Made by a program: the position numbers and the translations under genes. Of a stretch of 49,676 nt of DNA, positions 7,526-18,358 are shown one piece after another (position 1 is the first letter of the stretch; every line of letters begins with the position of its first letter). The stretch lies in NCBI GenBank assembly GCA_036397255.1, contig DASWJH010000108.1, positions 1 through 49,676 of the forward strand. The letters run 5' to 3'. Source of the DNA: Nitrospiria bacterium. Lineage in GTDB: Bacteria; Nitrospirota; Nitrospiria; DASWJH01. Below the pieces are notes generated by a model, which made no database searches, had not been told where the DNA came from, and worked only from the letters and a program-made list of their open reading frames with translations.

Positions 7526-9547
7526 ATGAACCAGTTTCAATTGAAAAGCGATTTTCTTGTGAAAGGGGATCAGGAAAAAGCGATTGATCAATTGACCCAA
7601 GGCGTTCTCAAGGGGAAAGCCCACCAGGTTCTTTTGGGGGTTACGGGTTCAGGAAAAACCTTTACGATGGCCAATGTGATTCAGCGGGTTCAAAGGCCCA
7701 CCCTGGTCTTCGTCCATAATAAAACCTTGGCTGCCCAGCTGTATAACGAATTCCGGTCTTTTTTCCCTTCCAATGCAGTGGAATATTTCGTCAGCTATTA
7801 CGATTATTACCAGCCTGAGGCCTACCTTCCTCAAACCGATACCTATATCGAAAAAGATTCCGCCATCAACGATGCCATTGATCGAATGCGTCATGCGGCC
7901 ACCAGCTCTCTTTTTGAACGAAACGATATCATCATTGTGGCCTCTGTTTCGTGCATTTATGGTTTAGGCTCCCCTGAGGCCTACCATGGGATGTTGCTTT
8001 ATTTAGAGGAAGGAATGGAGATTGAAAGGGAGGACATTCTTAAAAAATTGGTGGAGATCCAGTATCAACGCAATGAGATTGATTTTTCCCGTGGCAGTTT
8101 CCGTGTCCGGGGGGATGTCATCGAAATTTTTCCTGCCGCTTCGGAAGCGTACTGCTTCCGGGTTGAACTGTTTGGTGATCGGGTGGAGCTGTTGACACGG
8201 GTGGATCCGCTGCGGGGTGTGGTCCTGGAACGGATTCCCAAGATTGCGGTTTATCCAGGGAGTCATTATGTGACCCCAACCGATCGTTTGAAAAGGGCCA
8301 TGGAAGGGATCCGTCAGGAACTGGTGGGACAGGTCGCGTTTTTTGAAGGGCAAAATAAACTCCTAGAGGCCCAGAGAGTGGAGCAAAGAACCACCTTTGA
8401 TTTAGAAATGATTAAGGAAATTGGATATTGTCAGGGGATTGAGAATTATTCCAGGTATTTGAGTGGCCGAAAACCGGGTGAGCCTCCGCCGACGCTTTTG
8501 GATTATTTTCCAAAGGACTTTCTTCTGATCATTGATGAAAGTCATGCCACTGTTCCTCAGATCGGGGGGATGTATGCAGGAGACCGGTCCCGAAAAAAAA
8601 ACCTTATAGAGTATGGTTTTAGACTTCCTTCGGCATTTGATAATCGTCCCCTGACCTTCCAAGAGTTTGAGGGATTTGTCCAGCAAGCCATTTATGTCTC
8701 TGCCACCCCCGGGTCTTATGAAATGGAAAAATGCCAAGGGGAGGTGGTGGAACAAATTATCCGCCCCACGGGTTTGATGGATCCCAAGATGACCGTAAAA
8801 CCTGCCGTGGGCCAAGTGGATGACCTGCTGGAGGAAATTCAAAAACGGGTTGAGAAAAAAGAGAGGGTATTGGTCACCACGTTGACCAAACGGATGGCTG
8901 AAGATTTGACGGAATATTATCAGGAACTGGGTATAAAGGTGCGGTATCTTCATTCGGAAATCGTCACTTTGGAACGGATGGAAATATTAAGAGACCTTCG
9001 CATGGGAGTTTTTGACGTTCTCATCGGAATTAATCTCTTGCGAGAGGGCCTGGATCTTCCTGAAGTCTCCCTGGTGGCTATTTTGGATGCCGATAAAGAA
9101 GGTTTTTTGAGGGCCTACCGGTCTCTCGTTCAGACCGCAGGCCGGGCGGCGAGAAATGTGGAAGGGGAAGTGATTCTCTATGCCGAGCGTGTGACCGCAT
9201 CTATGGAACTGGCCATTCGGGAAACCAACCGAAGGCGGGAGATCCAAAAAAAATATAATCAAACCCATGGCATTACACCCCAAACCATCCAAACGCAAAT
9301 TCATGACCGGTTATTATATGAAACTGTGGAAGCCGATTATTTTCCCATTCCCGCTGTCAGGGAAAAGGAAGGAACGTATATTCCACCTGATGAAATTCCC
9401 CAAATCATTAAAACGTTGCAACGGGAGATGAGGGAAGCGTCCAAGCGCATGGAGTTTGAACGGGCGGCAGAGATCAGGGACCGGATACGCGAGTTAAGGG
9501 AAGCGGATATCGGGGTGAAACCCCAACGGACCGCTCCTGGGAATTAG
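7526..9547 (+). CDS. uvrB: excinuclease ABC subunit B
   Basis: 673 residues, full family length. UvrB is the damage-verifying helicase-like subunit of nucleotide excision repair; it receives DNA from UvrA and recruits UvrC. Visible are the Walker [10 protein letters not shown] near residue 40, the beta-hairpin [20 protein letters not shown] that clamps DNA, and the helicase motif DLLEEI...[13 protein letters not shown]. The C-terminal UVR motif ([20 protein letters not shown]) contacts UvrC. The gene stands alone on this strand, and its stop overlaps the convergent DUF4321 gene by four bases. I saw no obvious SOS operator upstream. Confidence 0.97.
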   Translation: MNQFQLKSDFLVKGDQEKAIDQLTQGVLKGKAHQVLLGVTGSGKTFTMANVIQRVQRPTLVFVHNKTLAAQLYNEFRSFFPSNAVEYFVSYYDYYQPEAYLPQTDTYIEKDSAINDAIDRMRHAATSSLFERNDIIIVASVSCIYGLGSPEAYHGMLLYLEEGMEIEREDILKKLVEIQYQRNEIDFSRGSFRVRGDVIEIFPAASEAYCFRVELFGDRVELLTRVDPLRGVVLERIPKIAVYPGSHYVTPTDRLKRAMEGIRQELVGQVAFFEGQNKLLEAQRVEQRTTFDLEMIKEIGYCQGIENYSRYLSGRKPGEPPPTLLDYFPKDFLLIIDESHATVPQIGGMYAGDRSRKKNLIEYGFRLPSAFDNRPLTFQEFEGFVQQAIYVSATPGSYEMEKCQGEVVEQIIRPTGLMDPKMTVKPAVGQVDDLLEEIQKRVEKKERVLVTTLTKRMAEDLTEYYQELGIKVRYLHSEIVTLERMEILRDLRMGVFDVLIGINLLREGLDLPEVSLVAILDADKEGFLRAYRSLVQTAGRAARNVEGEVILYAERVTASMELAIRETNRRREIQKKYNQTHGITPQTIQTQIHDRLLYETVEADYFPIPAVREKEGTYIPPDEIPQIIKTLQREMREASKRMEFERAAEIRDRIRELREADIGVKPQRTAPGN

Positions 9548-9813
9548 GCCTGTTTGTAGATAAAAATTCCCAAAAGGATCCCGAGAAAGCTCAAAAGATT
9601 TAACTTGAAGGTAAAACCGAGAGTCAGGGAAATCAAACCGAGGTCCAATTTAAAGGGGGGATCAAGGCCCAGCGTGTAGGCTTTTAGGAAAAAGTCTCGC
9701 AGAGGCCCTTCTGGAGAGATCGATTTTAATACCTCTCCCAATACGCCTCCAAACAAACCACCCGCTATGATAAAAAAAATCAAAAGCCACGGGGTTTTTC
9801 TTAAAACAGCCAT
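9544..9813 (-). CDS. DUF4321 small membrane protein
   Basis: 89 residues, convergent with uvrB. Two hydrophobic stretches (about residues 8-30 and 58-86) flank a polar middle, and the [12 protein letters not shown] motif after the first segment is typical of the DUF4321 family. The function of the family is not known. It is transcribed away from pyk. Confidence 0.7.
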   Translation of the reverse strand: MAVLRKTPWLLIFFIIAGGLFGGVLGEVLKSISPEGPLRDFFLKAYTLGLDPPFKLDLGLISLTLGFTFKLNLLSFLGILLGIFIYKQA

Positions 9814-9980
9814 TAATCCTCTAAATGGTGGGCGATAATCGGAGGGAAGATTAAACTGTTTTCAACTAATTGTCAAGCCAGCCTTGAAGTCAAGGCGCCC
9901 GTTGGAGCCGCGCCTGCCGGGTGTGAAGGTCAGGTTTATTTTTCTGAAGGATTCTTCCTTACCTTCCGGGGGTTAAATTC

Positions 9981-11396
9981 ATGAAACGCCAAACCAAAAT
10001 TATTTGTACCTTGGGACCCGCCAGTTGTTCCGAAAAGAAAATCGGTCAATTAATTGATGGCGGAATGGATGTGGCTCGGTTGAATTTTTCCCATGGGACT
10101 CAAACCGACCACGCCGAAATGATGCGAATCATTCGACGCCTATCGGAAAAGACCCAAAAACCGGTGGCCATTTTACAAGATCTCCAAGGACCTAAAATCA
10201 GGGTTGGGGTATTGGATAATGGCCCTCGGGTTTTAAAAAAGGGAGAGGAGGTGGTGATCACCACCAAAGCCAAGGCCCTTCCTGGTGAAATTCCCACCAC
10301 CTATTCCGATTTACCTAAGGATGTAAAACCTTCGGATCGTATCCTAATTGATGACGGCCTGATTCAACTCAAAGTTCTTCGTACCACTTCTCAAGATGTG
10401 TTTTGCCGTGTCATGAACGGAGGTTCTGTTTTGGATCACAAGGGAATTAATCTGCCTGGGGTTCGGGTCAGTGCCCACTCTTTAACGCAAAAAGACCGGG
10501 AGGACCTTTTGTTTGGACTCAAACAAGGGGTGGATTATGTGGCTTTATCTTTTGTTCGCGGACCCGAAGACGTTTTGGCGATTAAAAAGATTGTAAAAGA
10601 CGCCGGTTGCCATACCCCCGTGATTGCGAAGTTGGAGCATCCCGATGCCATCCGAAATCTGGAAGAAATCCTTGACGTTTCCGATGGGGTCATGTTGGCC
10701 AGAGGGGATTTAGGGGTGGAAATGCCCCCCGAGGAGGTCCCCATGATTCAAAAACGGGTAATTAATAGAGCCAACGCCCAAAAAGTATCGGTCATTACCG
10801 CCACACAAATGTTAGAATCCATGGTATCAAACCTTCGGCCGACCCGTGCGGAGGCCTCCGATATTGCCAACGCCATTTTTGATGGAACGGATGCGGTTAT
10901 GCTTTCAGCAGAAACCGCTTCCGGGGCCTATCCCATTGAATCCCTCCAAATGATGGTCCGCATTGTGGGAGAAGCGGATGGGGCCCGTCTTCACGAGAAA
11001 GCCTTTATTCGGCGGAAAAAAGAAATTGCCCGTGCTTTTCCGGATGCCATTAGTGAAGCGGCAGCCTATGTTGCGGTGGAAACACGTGCCAAGGCCATTG
11101 TGGTGTTTACCCATTCGGGGTATACCGCTCTTTTAATGTCCAAGTATCGTCCTTCGATTCCCATCATCGCGTTTACCCCTGAACCAGATATTCAAAAACG
11201 AATGTGTTTGCATTGGGGGGTTAATCCTAAAATCATGGGGTATTCGGAGAGTACCGATCATCTCTTTGGTGCGTTGGAAGAGTCCCTTCTCGAAAACCGA
11301 CTGGCAAAAAAAGGTGATACGGTGGTGGTTCTTTCCGGAACCTCCCCGACACGAAGGGGGGTGACCAATATGATGAAACTCCATCGGATTGAGTAA
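9981..11396 (+). CDS. pyk: pyruvate kinase
   Basis: 471 residues; converts phosphoenolpyruvate and ADP to pyruvate and ATP in glycolysis. Visible are the N-terminal KIICTLGPAS, the active-site LNFSHGT, the lid region, VMLARGDLGVEMP (Mg and substrate binding), and the TATQMLESM helix, followed by the C-terminal allosteric domain ending GVTNMMKLHRIE. The start is an ATG after a GGGGG-rich site at 9968-9972. mdh lies 136 bases downstream on the same strand, so central carbon genes are grouped. Confidence 0.97.
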   Translation: MKRQTKIICTLGPASCSEKKIGQLIDGGMDVARLNFSHGTQTDHAEMMRIIRRLSEKTQKPVAILQDLQGPKIRVGVLDNGPRVLKKGEEVVITTKAKALPGEIPTTYSDLPKDVKPSDRILIDDGLIQLKVLRTTSQDVFCRVMNGGSVLDHKGINLPGVRVSAHSLTQKDREDLLFGLKQGVDYVALSFVRGPEDVLAIKKIVKDAGCHTPVIAKLEHPDAIRNLEEILDVSDGVMLARGDLGVEMPPEEVPMIQKRVINRANAQKVSVITATQMLESMVSNLRPTRAEASDIANAIFDGTDAVMLSAETASGAYPIESLQMMVRIVGEADGARLHEKAFIRRKKEIARAFPDAISEAAAYVAVETRAKAIVVFTHSGYTALLMSKYRPSIPIIAFTPEPDIQKRMCLHWGVNPKIMGYSESTDHLFGALEESLLENRLAKKGDTVVVLSGTSPTRRGVTNMMKLHRIE

Positions 11397-11532
11397 ACCC
11401 GTAAGGAAAACGTGGTTAAGGGGTTTACATTTCCACGTGGTTCATTATAAGATCTCGAGATACCCCAAAAATGTTCTAGTGTTTATTTTTCCAAATCAAG
11501 GGTTTTAAAAATTTGTCGGAGAGGTTTTTTAA

Positions 11533-12465
11533 ATGGCCAGTAAGATTACCATCGTGGGTGCAGGAAATGTAGGGGGGACCACTGCCCAACGGTTGGCTGA
11601 AAAGCATGTGACAGAACTTATCCTTCTCGATATTGCCAAAGAAATGGCCCAAGGGAAAGCATTGGATCTGATGGAAACCGGTCCCCTGTATGGGTATGAT
11701 ACAAAAATCGTTGGGACGGATGATTATTCGCTCACCGAAGGGTCTGACCTGGTCATTATTACCTCTGGGGTTCCCAGAAAACCCGGAATGAGCCGCGCCG
11801 ATCTTTTAAAGACCAACACGGGAATTGTGAAAAGTGTGACTGAGCAGGTGATCAAAAAATCCCCCAATGCCATTTTGTTGGTGGTTTCAAATCCCTTGGA
11901 TGCCATGACCCATGTGGCTTTTCGGATCAGCGGGTTTCCCCGTCAGCGGGTTCTCGGAATGGCGGGAGCCTTGGATTCAGCGCGTTTTCGTTGTTTTATT
12001 GCGCAAGAATTAAATGTGTCAGTTAAAAGTGTTCATGCCCTTGTTTTGGGAGGGCATGGGGATAGCATGGTTCCAGCCTTGAGGCTGACCACGGTGGCCG
12101 GTATTCCGGTTTCGGAATTGATTCCAAAAAAACGGTTGGATGCCCTTGTCCAACGAACCCGGGATGGTGGTGCGGAAATCGTCAAGCTGTTAAAACAGGG
12201 AAGTGCTTTTTATGCCCCATCGGGTGCCATTGTAGAGATGGTGGAGAGTATATTAAAAGACAATCGAAAGATTCTACCCTGTGCCGCCCGGTGTGAAGGA
12301 GAGTATGGGTTTCAAAACCTTTTTGTGGGGGTTCCCGTTAAGTTAGGGATCCAGGGAATGGAAGAAATTATTGAGGTTTCCCTTTCACCGGAGGAGAAAC
12401 AGGCTTTGGAGAAGTCCGCCCATGCGGTGAGAGATTTGTGTAATCGCGTGGATCAATTATTGTAG
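11533..12465 (+). CDS. mdh: malate dehydrogenase, LDH-like type
   Basis: 310 residues; interconverts malate and oxaloacetate with NAD. The Rossmann motif GAGNVGG is at residues 8-14. The substrate loop reads [15 protein letters not shown], where the Arg after the Pro marks malate rather than lactate specificity. The catalytic histidine lies in [10 protein letters not shown]. The start ATG at 11533 follows GGAGAGG. The leader from pyk contains a weak dyad (ACGTGG...CCACGT) but no convincing terminator, so read-through from pyk is possible. Confidence 0.95.
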   Translation: MASKITIVGAGNVGGTTAQRLAEKHVTELILLDIAKEMAQGKALDLMETGPLYGYDTKIVGTDDYSLTEGSDLVIITSGVPRKPGMSRADLLKTNTGIVKSVTEQVIKKSPNAILLVVSNPLDAMTHVAFRISGFPRQRVLGMAGALDSARFRCFIAQELNVSVKSVHALVLGGHGDSMVPALRLTTVAGIPVSELIPKKRLDALVQRTRDGGAEIVKLLKQGSAFYAPSGAIVEMVESILKDNRKILPCAARCEGEYGFQNLFVGVPVKLGIQGMEEIIEVSLSPEEKQALEKSAHAVRDLCNRVDQLL

Positions 12466-12580
12466 CGTGAACCCATTCCAGCTAATTTTTATAACAAGGT
12501 TTTTTTCACATGGAGAACAGTGAAGAAGAATACCCGGTTCCATCCGCGTTGCCCTTTTTCGCCCGTTATTTTTCCGTCAT

Positions 12581-13255
12581 ATGAAATATCAACGATTACA
12601 TCCGTGGGATATTTCCCCCTCTGAAGCCATCCAAATTCAAAATCAACTTAAAAATCGTGTCTGTCTTGAACCCCTTCAACAACCCGTTGAGCGGGTTGCG
12701 GGTGCAGACATTGCTATTTTTCGTGAAAGCCAAGAAGCGTTTGCAGGGGTGGTGGTCATGTCCTATCCGGATTTGACCATTTTGGAAAAACGAGGAAAGC
12801 GTGTTCAGATTTCTTTTCCTTATATTCCCGGGCTGCTTTCTTTTCGGGAAATTCCAGTGCTGATAAAACTCTTTGAAAAATTAACCCATGAACCTGATCT
12901 TATTTTAGTGGATGGTCAGGGAATTGCCCATCCAAGGCGGATGGGTTTAGCCACACATCTGGGATTGATTTTTAATAAACCCACCATTGGTTGCGCCAAG
13001 TCCTGGCTGTTTGGGCGTTACCGGGAGCCCGGCTTGAAAGCAGGGGCTACCCAACCCTTAGTAACCGATCAAAAAGAGGTGGTGGGTGCTGTGGTTAGAA
13101 CCAAGGCCAATGTTCGCCCCTTATTTGTTTCGGGGGGTCATAAAATCGATCTGGAAGCTTCCATTCATTTTACGTTGACCAGTTGCCGGGGTTACAGACT
13201 TCCGGAACCTACCCGCCAAGCACACCTTTTTGTCAACCGTTTGAGATCGGTGTAG
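12581..13255 (+). CDS. nfi: endonuclease V (deoxyinosine 3'-endonuclease)
   Basis: 224 residues; starts repair of deaminated adenine by nicking one base 3' of deoxyinosine. The acidic metal-binding residues are visible as D43 (AGADIAI), E90 in PYIPGLLSFRE and D111 in VDGQGIAHPRRMG, together with the wedge and DNA-binding segment around FVSGGHKIDL. Length fits the family. There is no clear ribosome binding site before ATG 12581, so translation may be weak or the start may differ slightly. Confidence 0.93.
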   Translation: MKYQRLHPWDISPSEAIQIQNQLKNRVCLEPLQQPVERVAGADIAIFRESQEAFAGVVVMSYPDLTILEKRGKRVQISFPYIPGLLSFREIPVLIKLFEKLTHEPDLILVDGQGIAHPRRMGLATHLGLIFNKPTIGCAKSWLFGRYREPGLKAGATQPLVTDQKEVVGAVVRTKANVRPLFVSGGHKIDLEASIHFTLTSCRGYRLPEPTRQAHLFVNRLRSV

Positions 13256-13508
13256 CCTCCCCTTCAATTTGACTTTAAAGAGGCAAAGGGGTACGCTAGA
13301 AATTGTCTTTTCACAAATTTCGACTCCCTGTTCTTATTAAAAAGGCGAGAGAGAAGGGGGATTTTTTAGGATTTTTGAGAAAAGGAAAACAGGTACCTAT
13401 TATTGATGATCCAAAGTGAAACCTCAGAAGGAGGGCGATTCTTCATCGCTGAGAAATGGTAGTTTAATTTTGGGTTAATGTTGTGTTGAGAATTGCGGGG
13501 TAAAGGCC

Positions 13509-13748
13509 ATGCGAGAGCTACAAGAACTAACGGATTTAATTGCCAAGGCCTTGGTTGATTTTCCGGACCAGGTCGGAGTGAAGGTTGTCGAAGGGGATCA
13601 GACCACCGTTCTTGAATTAAAGGTGGCGAAGGGAGATCTTGGGAAGGTGATTGGAAAACAGGGGAGGACAGCTCAAGCCATCCGAACCATATTGAATGCA
13701 GCGGCCACGAAACTCAAAAAGCGCGCTTTTTTAGAAATTGTTGAGTAA
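13509..13748 (+). CDS. khpA: KH-domain RNA-binding protein KhpA
   Basis: 79 residues, a single KH domain with the GxxG loop as GKQG at 49-52 ([17 protein letters not shown]). The family (YlqC/KhpA) binds RNA, often with KhpB, and affects cell elongation and division. It usually sits between rpsP and rimM; neither is seen here. The downstream 250 bases hold no recognisable rimM, only a bidirectional terminator. Confidence 0.88.
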   Translation: MRELQELTDLIAKALVDFPDQVGVKVVEGDQTTVLELKVAKGDLGKVIGKQGRTAQAIRTILNAAATKLKKRAFLEIVE

Positions 13749-13960
13749 AGGTTACCCGGTTTTTGATGGCTAGACCCTAAAGTTTCAGTGAAGAGGATTT
13801 TTTGTAAGTGAGGAAGAAAAGATAAAGGGGCTGATCAAGATAAGGGGAGGCCACGGGAGGGCCGGCATCTTCCGGGGTAAAACGTATTAAGTTTGAGGTG
13901 AATGATATTTTAATAGCCCTTCCATAAAATAAAGCGGAAGTTGTTGAAAATGGAGTAAAA

Positions 13961-13993
13961 AAAGGGGGAAAAGTTCATTCCCTCTTTTTTTTT
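13961..13993. terminator. bidirectional intrinsic terminator between khpA and phoU
   Basis: A ten-bp stem (AAAGGGGGAA at 13961-13970 with TTCCCTCTTT at 13978-13987, one G-T pair) closes a seven-base loop. T runs on one side and A runs on the other let it work for khpA on plus and for phoU, which ends at 14004, on minus. Confidence 0.75.
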
Positions 13994-14003
13994 GTGGGAT
14001 TTT

Positions 14004-14660
14004 TTAAGAACTCGTGTGACGGATAATCTTCCCCTCTACGAGGTAAACCACTAACTCTGCCACATTCGTGGCGTGATCGGCCATCCTTTCAAGGTATTTT
14101 GAAACAAACGTAATTCTGACCGCTCGGGCAATGGAGTGAGGGTCTTCAATCATATAGGTTAGCAGTTCCCTAAAAATCTGATGGGTGAGATTGTCAACAA
14201 AATCATCATCCCCGCAAACTTTTCGTGCCAAAGTTGCATCCCGGTTTACAAATGCATCCAACGCCTCTTTGACCATTCCTTGGGCGTGTTCTGCCATTCG
14301 AGGAATATCAATATAAGGTTTTAATTGAGGTTCTTCATTGAGTTCAATGGCCCGTTCCGCGATGTTTTCAGCCAGATCACTCATCCGTTCCAATTCGGTT
14401 GAAATTTTCATGGCGGTGGTGATGAGCCGAAGATCTCCCGCAGTGGGTTGATGAAGTGCGATGAGGCTGAGGCTATCCTCATCGATTTCTACATCCATGG
14501 CATTAACCTTGTGATCGTTTGCAATCACCTCTTTGGCAAGTTCTGAATCTCTTTCAACAAGGGATTTGATGGCATTGGCAATCTGTTCTTCAACCTTTGC
14601 CCCCATCCTGAGGATTTTTTCTTTTAAATCTTTTAGTTCTTCATCAAAACGTCTATGCAT
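14004..14660 (-). CDS. phoU: phosphate-transport regulator PhoU
   Basis: 218 residues, all-helical, with two PhoU repeats. The metal-binding signatures are visible as EIDEDSLSLIA in the first half and the DHATNVAELVVYL helix near the C-terminus, with MSDLAENIAER between. PhoU links Pst transporter activity to PhoR and holds the kinase in check when phosphate is plentiful. It is the last gene of the pst operon, 14 bases after pstB. Confidence 0.95.
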   Translation of the reverse strand: MHRRFDEELKDLKEKILRMGAKVEEQIANAIKSLVERDSELAKEVIANDHKVNAMDVEIDEDSLSLIALHQPTAGDLRLITTAMKISTELERMSDLAENIAERAIELNEEPQLKPYIDIPRMAEHAQGMVKEALDAFVNRDATLARKVCGDDDFVDNLTHQIFRELLTYMIEDPHSIARAVRITFVSKYLERMADHATNVAELVVYLVEGKIIRHTSS

Positions 14661-14674
14661 GGGTCCATCCCACC

Positions 14675-15442
14675 TTAGCCGAATCTTCCTGTAATGTAAT
14701 CTTCTGTTCTACGATCACTCGGGTTTGTAAAAATTCTACGGGTTTCTCCATATTCGATCAGGTGGCCTAAAAGGAAAAACCCTGTTATATCAGAAACTCG
14801 GGCGGCTTGTTGCATGTTATGAGTCACGATTACCACAGTATAATCCTTTTTAATCTCCATCATCAATGCCTCAATTCGGGCAGTGGCAATGGGATCCAAA
14901 GCGGAACAGGGTTCATCCAGTAGGATGACCTCCGGTTCCACCGCCATGGCACGGGCTATGCAAAGTCTTTGTTGCTGTCCTCCCGATAAGGCAAGTGCGC
15001 TTTGATGGAGTTTGTCCTTTACCTCTTCCCAAAGCGCTGCTTGCTGAAGAGCCATTTCGACAATTTCATCTAAATCAACTCTTTTCCGAATTCCGCAAAT
15101 CCGAGGTCCATAAGCGATATTTTCGTAAATGGATTTTGGAAAAGGGTTTGGTTTTTGAAATACCATTCCAATTTTTAGCCGAATCTCCATGGGGTTTTTT
15201 CGGGGTGCATATAAGTTTTCTTTGCCATAGAGAACGTCTCCGGTTAAGCGAAACCCCGGAACAAAATCATTCATCCGGTTCAAACACCGGATAAAAGTGC
15301 TCTTACCGCACCCGGAAGGACCAATGAGTGCGGTGATTTCCTTGCTCCTGATTTGAAAGGAGTTATCTTTTAATACATGGAAGGAACCATACCATGCATT
15401 CAGTTTTATGATTTCAAAGGCGAATGATTCAGGTTCTATCAT
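14675..15442 (-). CDS. pstB: phosphate ABC transporter ATP-binding protein
   Basis: 255 residues from the ATG at 15442; an upstream extension of the frame to 15580 lies inside pstA and is not coding. Walker [10 protein letters not shown], signature [14 protein letters not shown] and Walker [14 protein letters not shown] are complete, and the PstB-specific [19 protein letters not shown] is present. It supplies the energy for high-affinity phosphate uptake through PstA and PstC. The start lies two bases after the pstA stop. Confidence 0.96.
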   Translation of the reverse strand: MIEPESFAFEIIKLNAWYGSFHVLKDNSFQIRSKEITALIGPSGCGKSTFIRCLNRMNDFVPGFRLTGDVLYGKENLYAPRKNPMEIRLKIGMVFQKPNPFPKSIYENIAYGPRICGIRKRVDLDEIVEMALQQAALWEEVKDKLHQSALALSGGQQQRLCIARAMAVEPEVILLDEPCSALDPIATARIEALMMEIKKDYTVVIVTHNMQQAARVSDITGFFLLGHLIEYGETRRIFTNPSDRRTEDYITGRFG

Positions 15443-15444
15443 AA

Positions 15445-16329
15445 TTACCAGTGAAGCTTTTTTTGAAAACGGTTTCGGAGCCATATCGCAATGGCATTCA
15501 TGGTTAAAAGGATAAACAAGAGCACCAGAATGGCAGCCGCCGCATTGATGGAAAAGGCGTGCTGAGGCCTGGAAACCCAATTGAAAATCTGAATGGGAAG
15601 TACCGTAAATGGGGCAAATATACTATCGGGTAAAAAAGCGATATAGGTAAGGGCGCCGATCATGATTAAAGGTGCTGTTTCCCCAATGGCGCGGGAAAGG
15701 GCAAGTATGGTACCCGTTAGGATTCCCGGGAACGCTAAGGGAAGGACTTGGTTTCGAATCGTTTGCCATCGGGTTGCCCCCAGGGCGAATGATGCCTCCC
15801 GGATGGAATTGGGAACCGCTTTTAGGGCTTCACGTGAGGCTAGAATGATAATGGGTAGAACCAATAAGGCCATGGTCATGGATCCCGCTAAAATGCTTCT
15901 CTCGAATTTCAATGCACGAACGAAGAGTTCAAGACCCAGCAGACCATAAACAATAGAGGGAACTCCCGCCAGATTGGCGATATTAATTTCAACCAACCGA
16001 TTGAACCAGTTCTTTTTTGAAAATTCTTGTAGATAAATGGCCGCCCCTACTCCGAGGGGAAAAGCGATTATCGCCGTGAGGACAATCATGTATATGGTTC
16101 CAACCGTAGCGGATAGGATCCCTGCCCTTTGGGGCCTTCGGGAGGGGTAGCTTGTTAAAAAATCCCAACTGAGCCTTGTAAACCCATCGATTAGAATCGA
16201 AATCAAGAGGGTCAAAAGGGTTGCTAAGGCCACAAATAAAGCGCCTAGCGCCAATCCGATAAAGATTCGATCAGCCCATTTTCGCTTTGAAAAAAGCTGA
16301 TTTAATTCTTTTGAGGTCAGGGTTTTCAT
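15445..16329 (-). CDS. pstA: phosphate ABC transporter permease PstA
   Basis: 294 residues with about six membrane segments and the MetI-like permease loop ([20 protein letters not shown]) that couples to PstB. It forms the membrane channel with PstC. The ATG overlaps the pstC stop as ATGA, indicating translational coupling. Confidence 0.95.
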   Translation of the reverse strand: MKTLTSKELNQLFSKRKWADRIFIGLALGALFVALATLLTLLISILIDGFTRLSWDFLTSYPSRRPQRAGILSATVGTIYMIVLTAIIAFPLGVGAAIYLQEFSKKNWFNRLVEINIANLAGVPSIVYGLLGLELFVRALKFERSILAGSMTMALLVLPIIILASREALKAVPNSIREASFALGATRWQTIRNQVLPLAFPGILTGTILALSRAIGETAPLIMIGALTYIAFLPDSIFAPFTVLPIQIFNWVSRPQHAFSINAAAAILVLLFILLTMNAIAIWLRNRFQKKLHW

Positions 16330-17234
16330 TCATAAACCTCCCGATACCGTTCCCGAAGCCAATGACTGGTGAGGTTTAAAAGGAAAGTCCCTAAAAAAAG
16401 GGTCATTCCAACAGCAAAAATGGTTTTATATTCAATGGTCCCATGAGGGGTATCTCCCAGGCTCACCTGAACAATATAGGCAGTCATGGTTTCGATCGGT
16501 ACGAATGGATCTAATGTTAATCTAGGTTGTTGTCCAGCGGCTATGGTTACAATCATTGTTTCACCGATGGCTCGGGAAATGGCAAGGATGCAGGCCGCAC
16601 TGATTCCTGAAAAAGCCGCGGGGAATACCACCTTTAATGCCACTTGTAACCGGGATGAACCTAAGGCATAGGCTCCTTCTCTGAGGCTTTTGGGGACTGA
16701 AAACATGGCATCTTCACTGAGAGATGAAATCATGGGTGTGATCATAATTCCCATCACAATTCCTGGCCCCAATGCATTAAATCCGGATAATTGAGGGATC
16801 AGATTTTGCAAAAGGGGGGTCACAAAAAGAAGAGCGAAATAACCGTATACCACAGTGGGAATTCCAGCAAGGATTTCCAAAACGGGTTTAATGGTTCTTC
16901 GCAGAGCGTCTGAAGCGTATTCACTTAAAAATACGGCGCTCAATAACCCAATGGGCATGGCGACCAACATGGCAATGAGGGAGACCAGAAATGTTCCTGT
17001 AACGAGGGGCCAAATTCCAAAATGTTTATTGATAAAAAGGGGGGTCCACTGGGTATCCAGAAAAAATTGACTAAAGGAAACTTCTCTAAAAAAATGAAAG
17101 GTTTCAAAGAAAAGGACAAAAATAATTCCAAGGGTGGTCAAAAGGGAAAGAACCCCGCACAGGAAAAGAAAGGACTGAATGATCTTTTCCCCCAAAAGGT
17201 TTTTTTTCCTGCGCAGGGCGATTGCTTTTTGCAA
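16326..17234 (-). CDS. pstC: phosphate ABC transporter permease PstC
   Basis: 302 residues with six predicted membrane segments and the permease loop [20 protein letters not shown]. The best start is a TTG at 17234 preceded by GGGGAG about 11 bases upstream; no ATG gives a complete first membrane segment. It pairs with PstA to move phosphate inward. It starts 23 bases after pstS. Confidence 0.94.
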   Translation of the reverse strand: MQKAIALRRKKNLLGEKIIQSFLFLCGVLSLLTTLGIIFVLFFETFHFFREVSFSQFFLDTQWTPLFINKHFGIWPLVTGTFLVSLIAMLVAMPIGLLSAVFLSEYASDALRRTIKPVLEILAGIPTVVYGYFALLFVTPLLQNLIPQLSGFNALGPGIVMGIMITPMISSLSEDAMFSVPKSLREGAYALGSSRLQVALKVVFPAAFSGISAACILAISRAIGETMIVTIAAGQQPRLTLDPFVPIETMTAYIVQVSLGDTPHGTIEYKTIFAVGMTLFLGTFLLNLTSHWLRERYREVYE

Positions 17235-17257
17235 ATAGGTGGGTACTCCCCTGGATG

Positions 17258-18280
17258 TTAGTTGGATTCACGGAGGAGGGAGTTCAATGATTTTCCAACC
17301 GATCCCTTCCCCTCATAAACTGAACCTAGCCTTCTTTCCTTCACACGGGAATCTACCATTTTTCTGATCGATTGGGGAAGAGAAATATAGCCCACTTCTT
17401 CGGCAAGGGCAGGTCCTTCTTGGAGATAAAAATCCACAAATTTTTTCACTTCGGGTTTTTTTAAAGAACTCTCACTGACATAAATAAAAAGGGGTCGGGC
17501 CAAATAATAAGACCCATCCTCCACGGTTTTGTGAGAGGAAGCGATTGGACCGTTCCCCCCATCAATGGGCACCAATTTTAGTTTACTTTTGTTTTCCTCA
17601 TAGTATGCGAGACCAAAATAACCCAGGGCATAAACATCATTCGCAATCCCTTGAACCAGGATATTGTCGTCTTCACTGGATGTAAAATCCCCCCGGCTGG
17701 ATTGAGATTTACCCATAATCGCTTCTGTGAAATAGTCAAAAGTGCCGGAATCTACACCCGGGCCAAAGAGATGAATTTCCTTTTTTGGCCAATGGGGGTA
17801 AATTTGATTCCAATGGGTGACTTTTCCTTGAGCATCGGGTTCCCAAATTTTCTTAAGGTCGGAAATGGTCATCTGTTTGACCCAATCATTTTTAGGGTTT
17901 ACGACAACGGCCAGACCATCATAGGCAACGGGAATTTCGATGTATTGGATACCGTTTTCCCCGCAAAGTTTAATTTCCTTTGTTTTAATGGGCCGAGAGG
18001 CATCGGTAATGTCTGTTTCCCCGCGGCAGAATTTTTTAAACCCACCTCCGCTTCCGGAGATTCCCACGGTAACACGGGAAGATCGATTTTTGATCTGAAA
18101 TTCCTCTGCAACGGCTTCGGTAATTGGGTAAACCGTACTGGAGCCATCTATTTTAATGAGGTCCGCTCCAGTTGCTATTTTGGGAGAAAGAGTAAAAAGA
18201 AAGGCCAGCGTGATCCCCATGAGCCCTGCTTTAAGAACAAGGGGGGAATTATATAACTTTTGTGTGTCTGAGTTTAACAT
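17258..18280 (-). CDS. pstS: periplasmic phosphate-binding protein PstS
   Basis: 340 residues; the signal peptide runs to about residue 38 (ATGADLIKI). Phosphate-contacting motifs are visible: [35 protein letters not shown] and [12 protein letters not shown]. It captures phosphate for PstABC. A strong AAGGAG precedes the ATG at 18280, and a phased Pho box ends 32 bases upstream of the ATG. It is the first gene of the pst operon. Confidence 0.96.
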   Translation of the reverse strand: MLNSDTQKLYNSPLVLKAGLMGITLAFLFTLSPKIATGADLIKIDGSSTVYPITEAVAEEFQIKNRSSRVTVGISGSGGGFKKFCRGETDITDASRPIKTKEIKLCGENGIQYIEIPVAYDGLAVVVNPKNDWVKQMTISDLKKIWEPDAQGKVTHWNQIYPHWPKKEIHLFGPGVDSGTFDYFTEAIMGKSQSSRGDFTSSEDDNILVQGIANDVYALGYFGLAYYEENKSKLKLVPIDGGNGPIASSHKTVEDGSYYLARPLFIYVSESSLKKPEVKKFVDFYLQEGPALAEEVGYISLPQSIRKMVDSRVKERRLGSVYEGKGSVGKSLNSLLRESN

Positions 18281-18311
18281 GGTTTATTCTCCTTGCTAGG
18301 TTAGAGGTACA

Positions 18312-18351
18312 TTGTTAATTTAATGTTACGGGAATGTAAAATCTATGTTAC
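18312..18351 (-). promoter_or_regulatory. Pho box of four 11-bp-phased repeats upstream of pstS
   Basis: On the minus strand four seven-base units follow each other at exactly 11-bp steps: GTAACAT (18345-18351), TTTACAT (18334-18340), GTAACAT (18323-18329) and TTAACAA (18312-18318). PhoB/PhoP-type regulators bind direct repeats with one-turn (11 bp) phasing, and phoB lies in this window at 25322-26017. The array ends 32 bases before the pstS ATG, leaving room for a -10 element. No such array is seen before the porin gene. Confidence 0.75.
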
Positions 18352-18358
18352 GGTTCCT

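Noticed and set aside
13749-13960. Remnant of rimM after khpA
   Set aside because: No frame gives a recognisable RimM motif; the resemblance was only positional.
15443-15580. Longer pstB start
   Set aside because: The extra codons lie fully inside pstA in another frame and do not resemble a PstB N-terminus.
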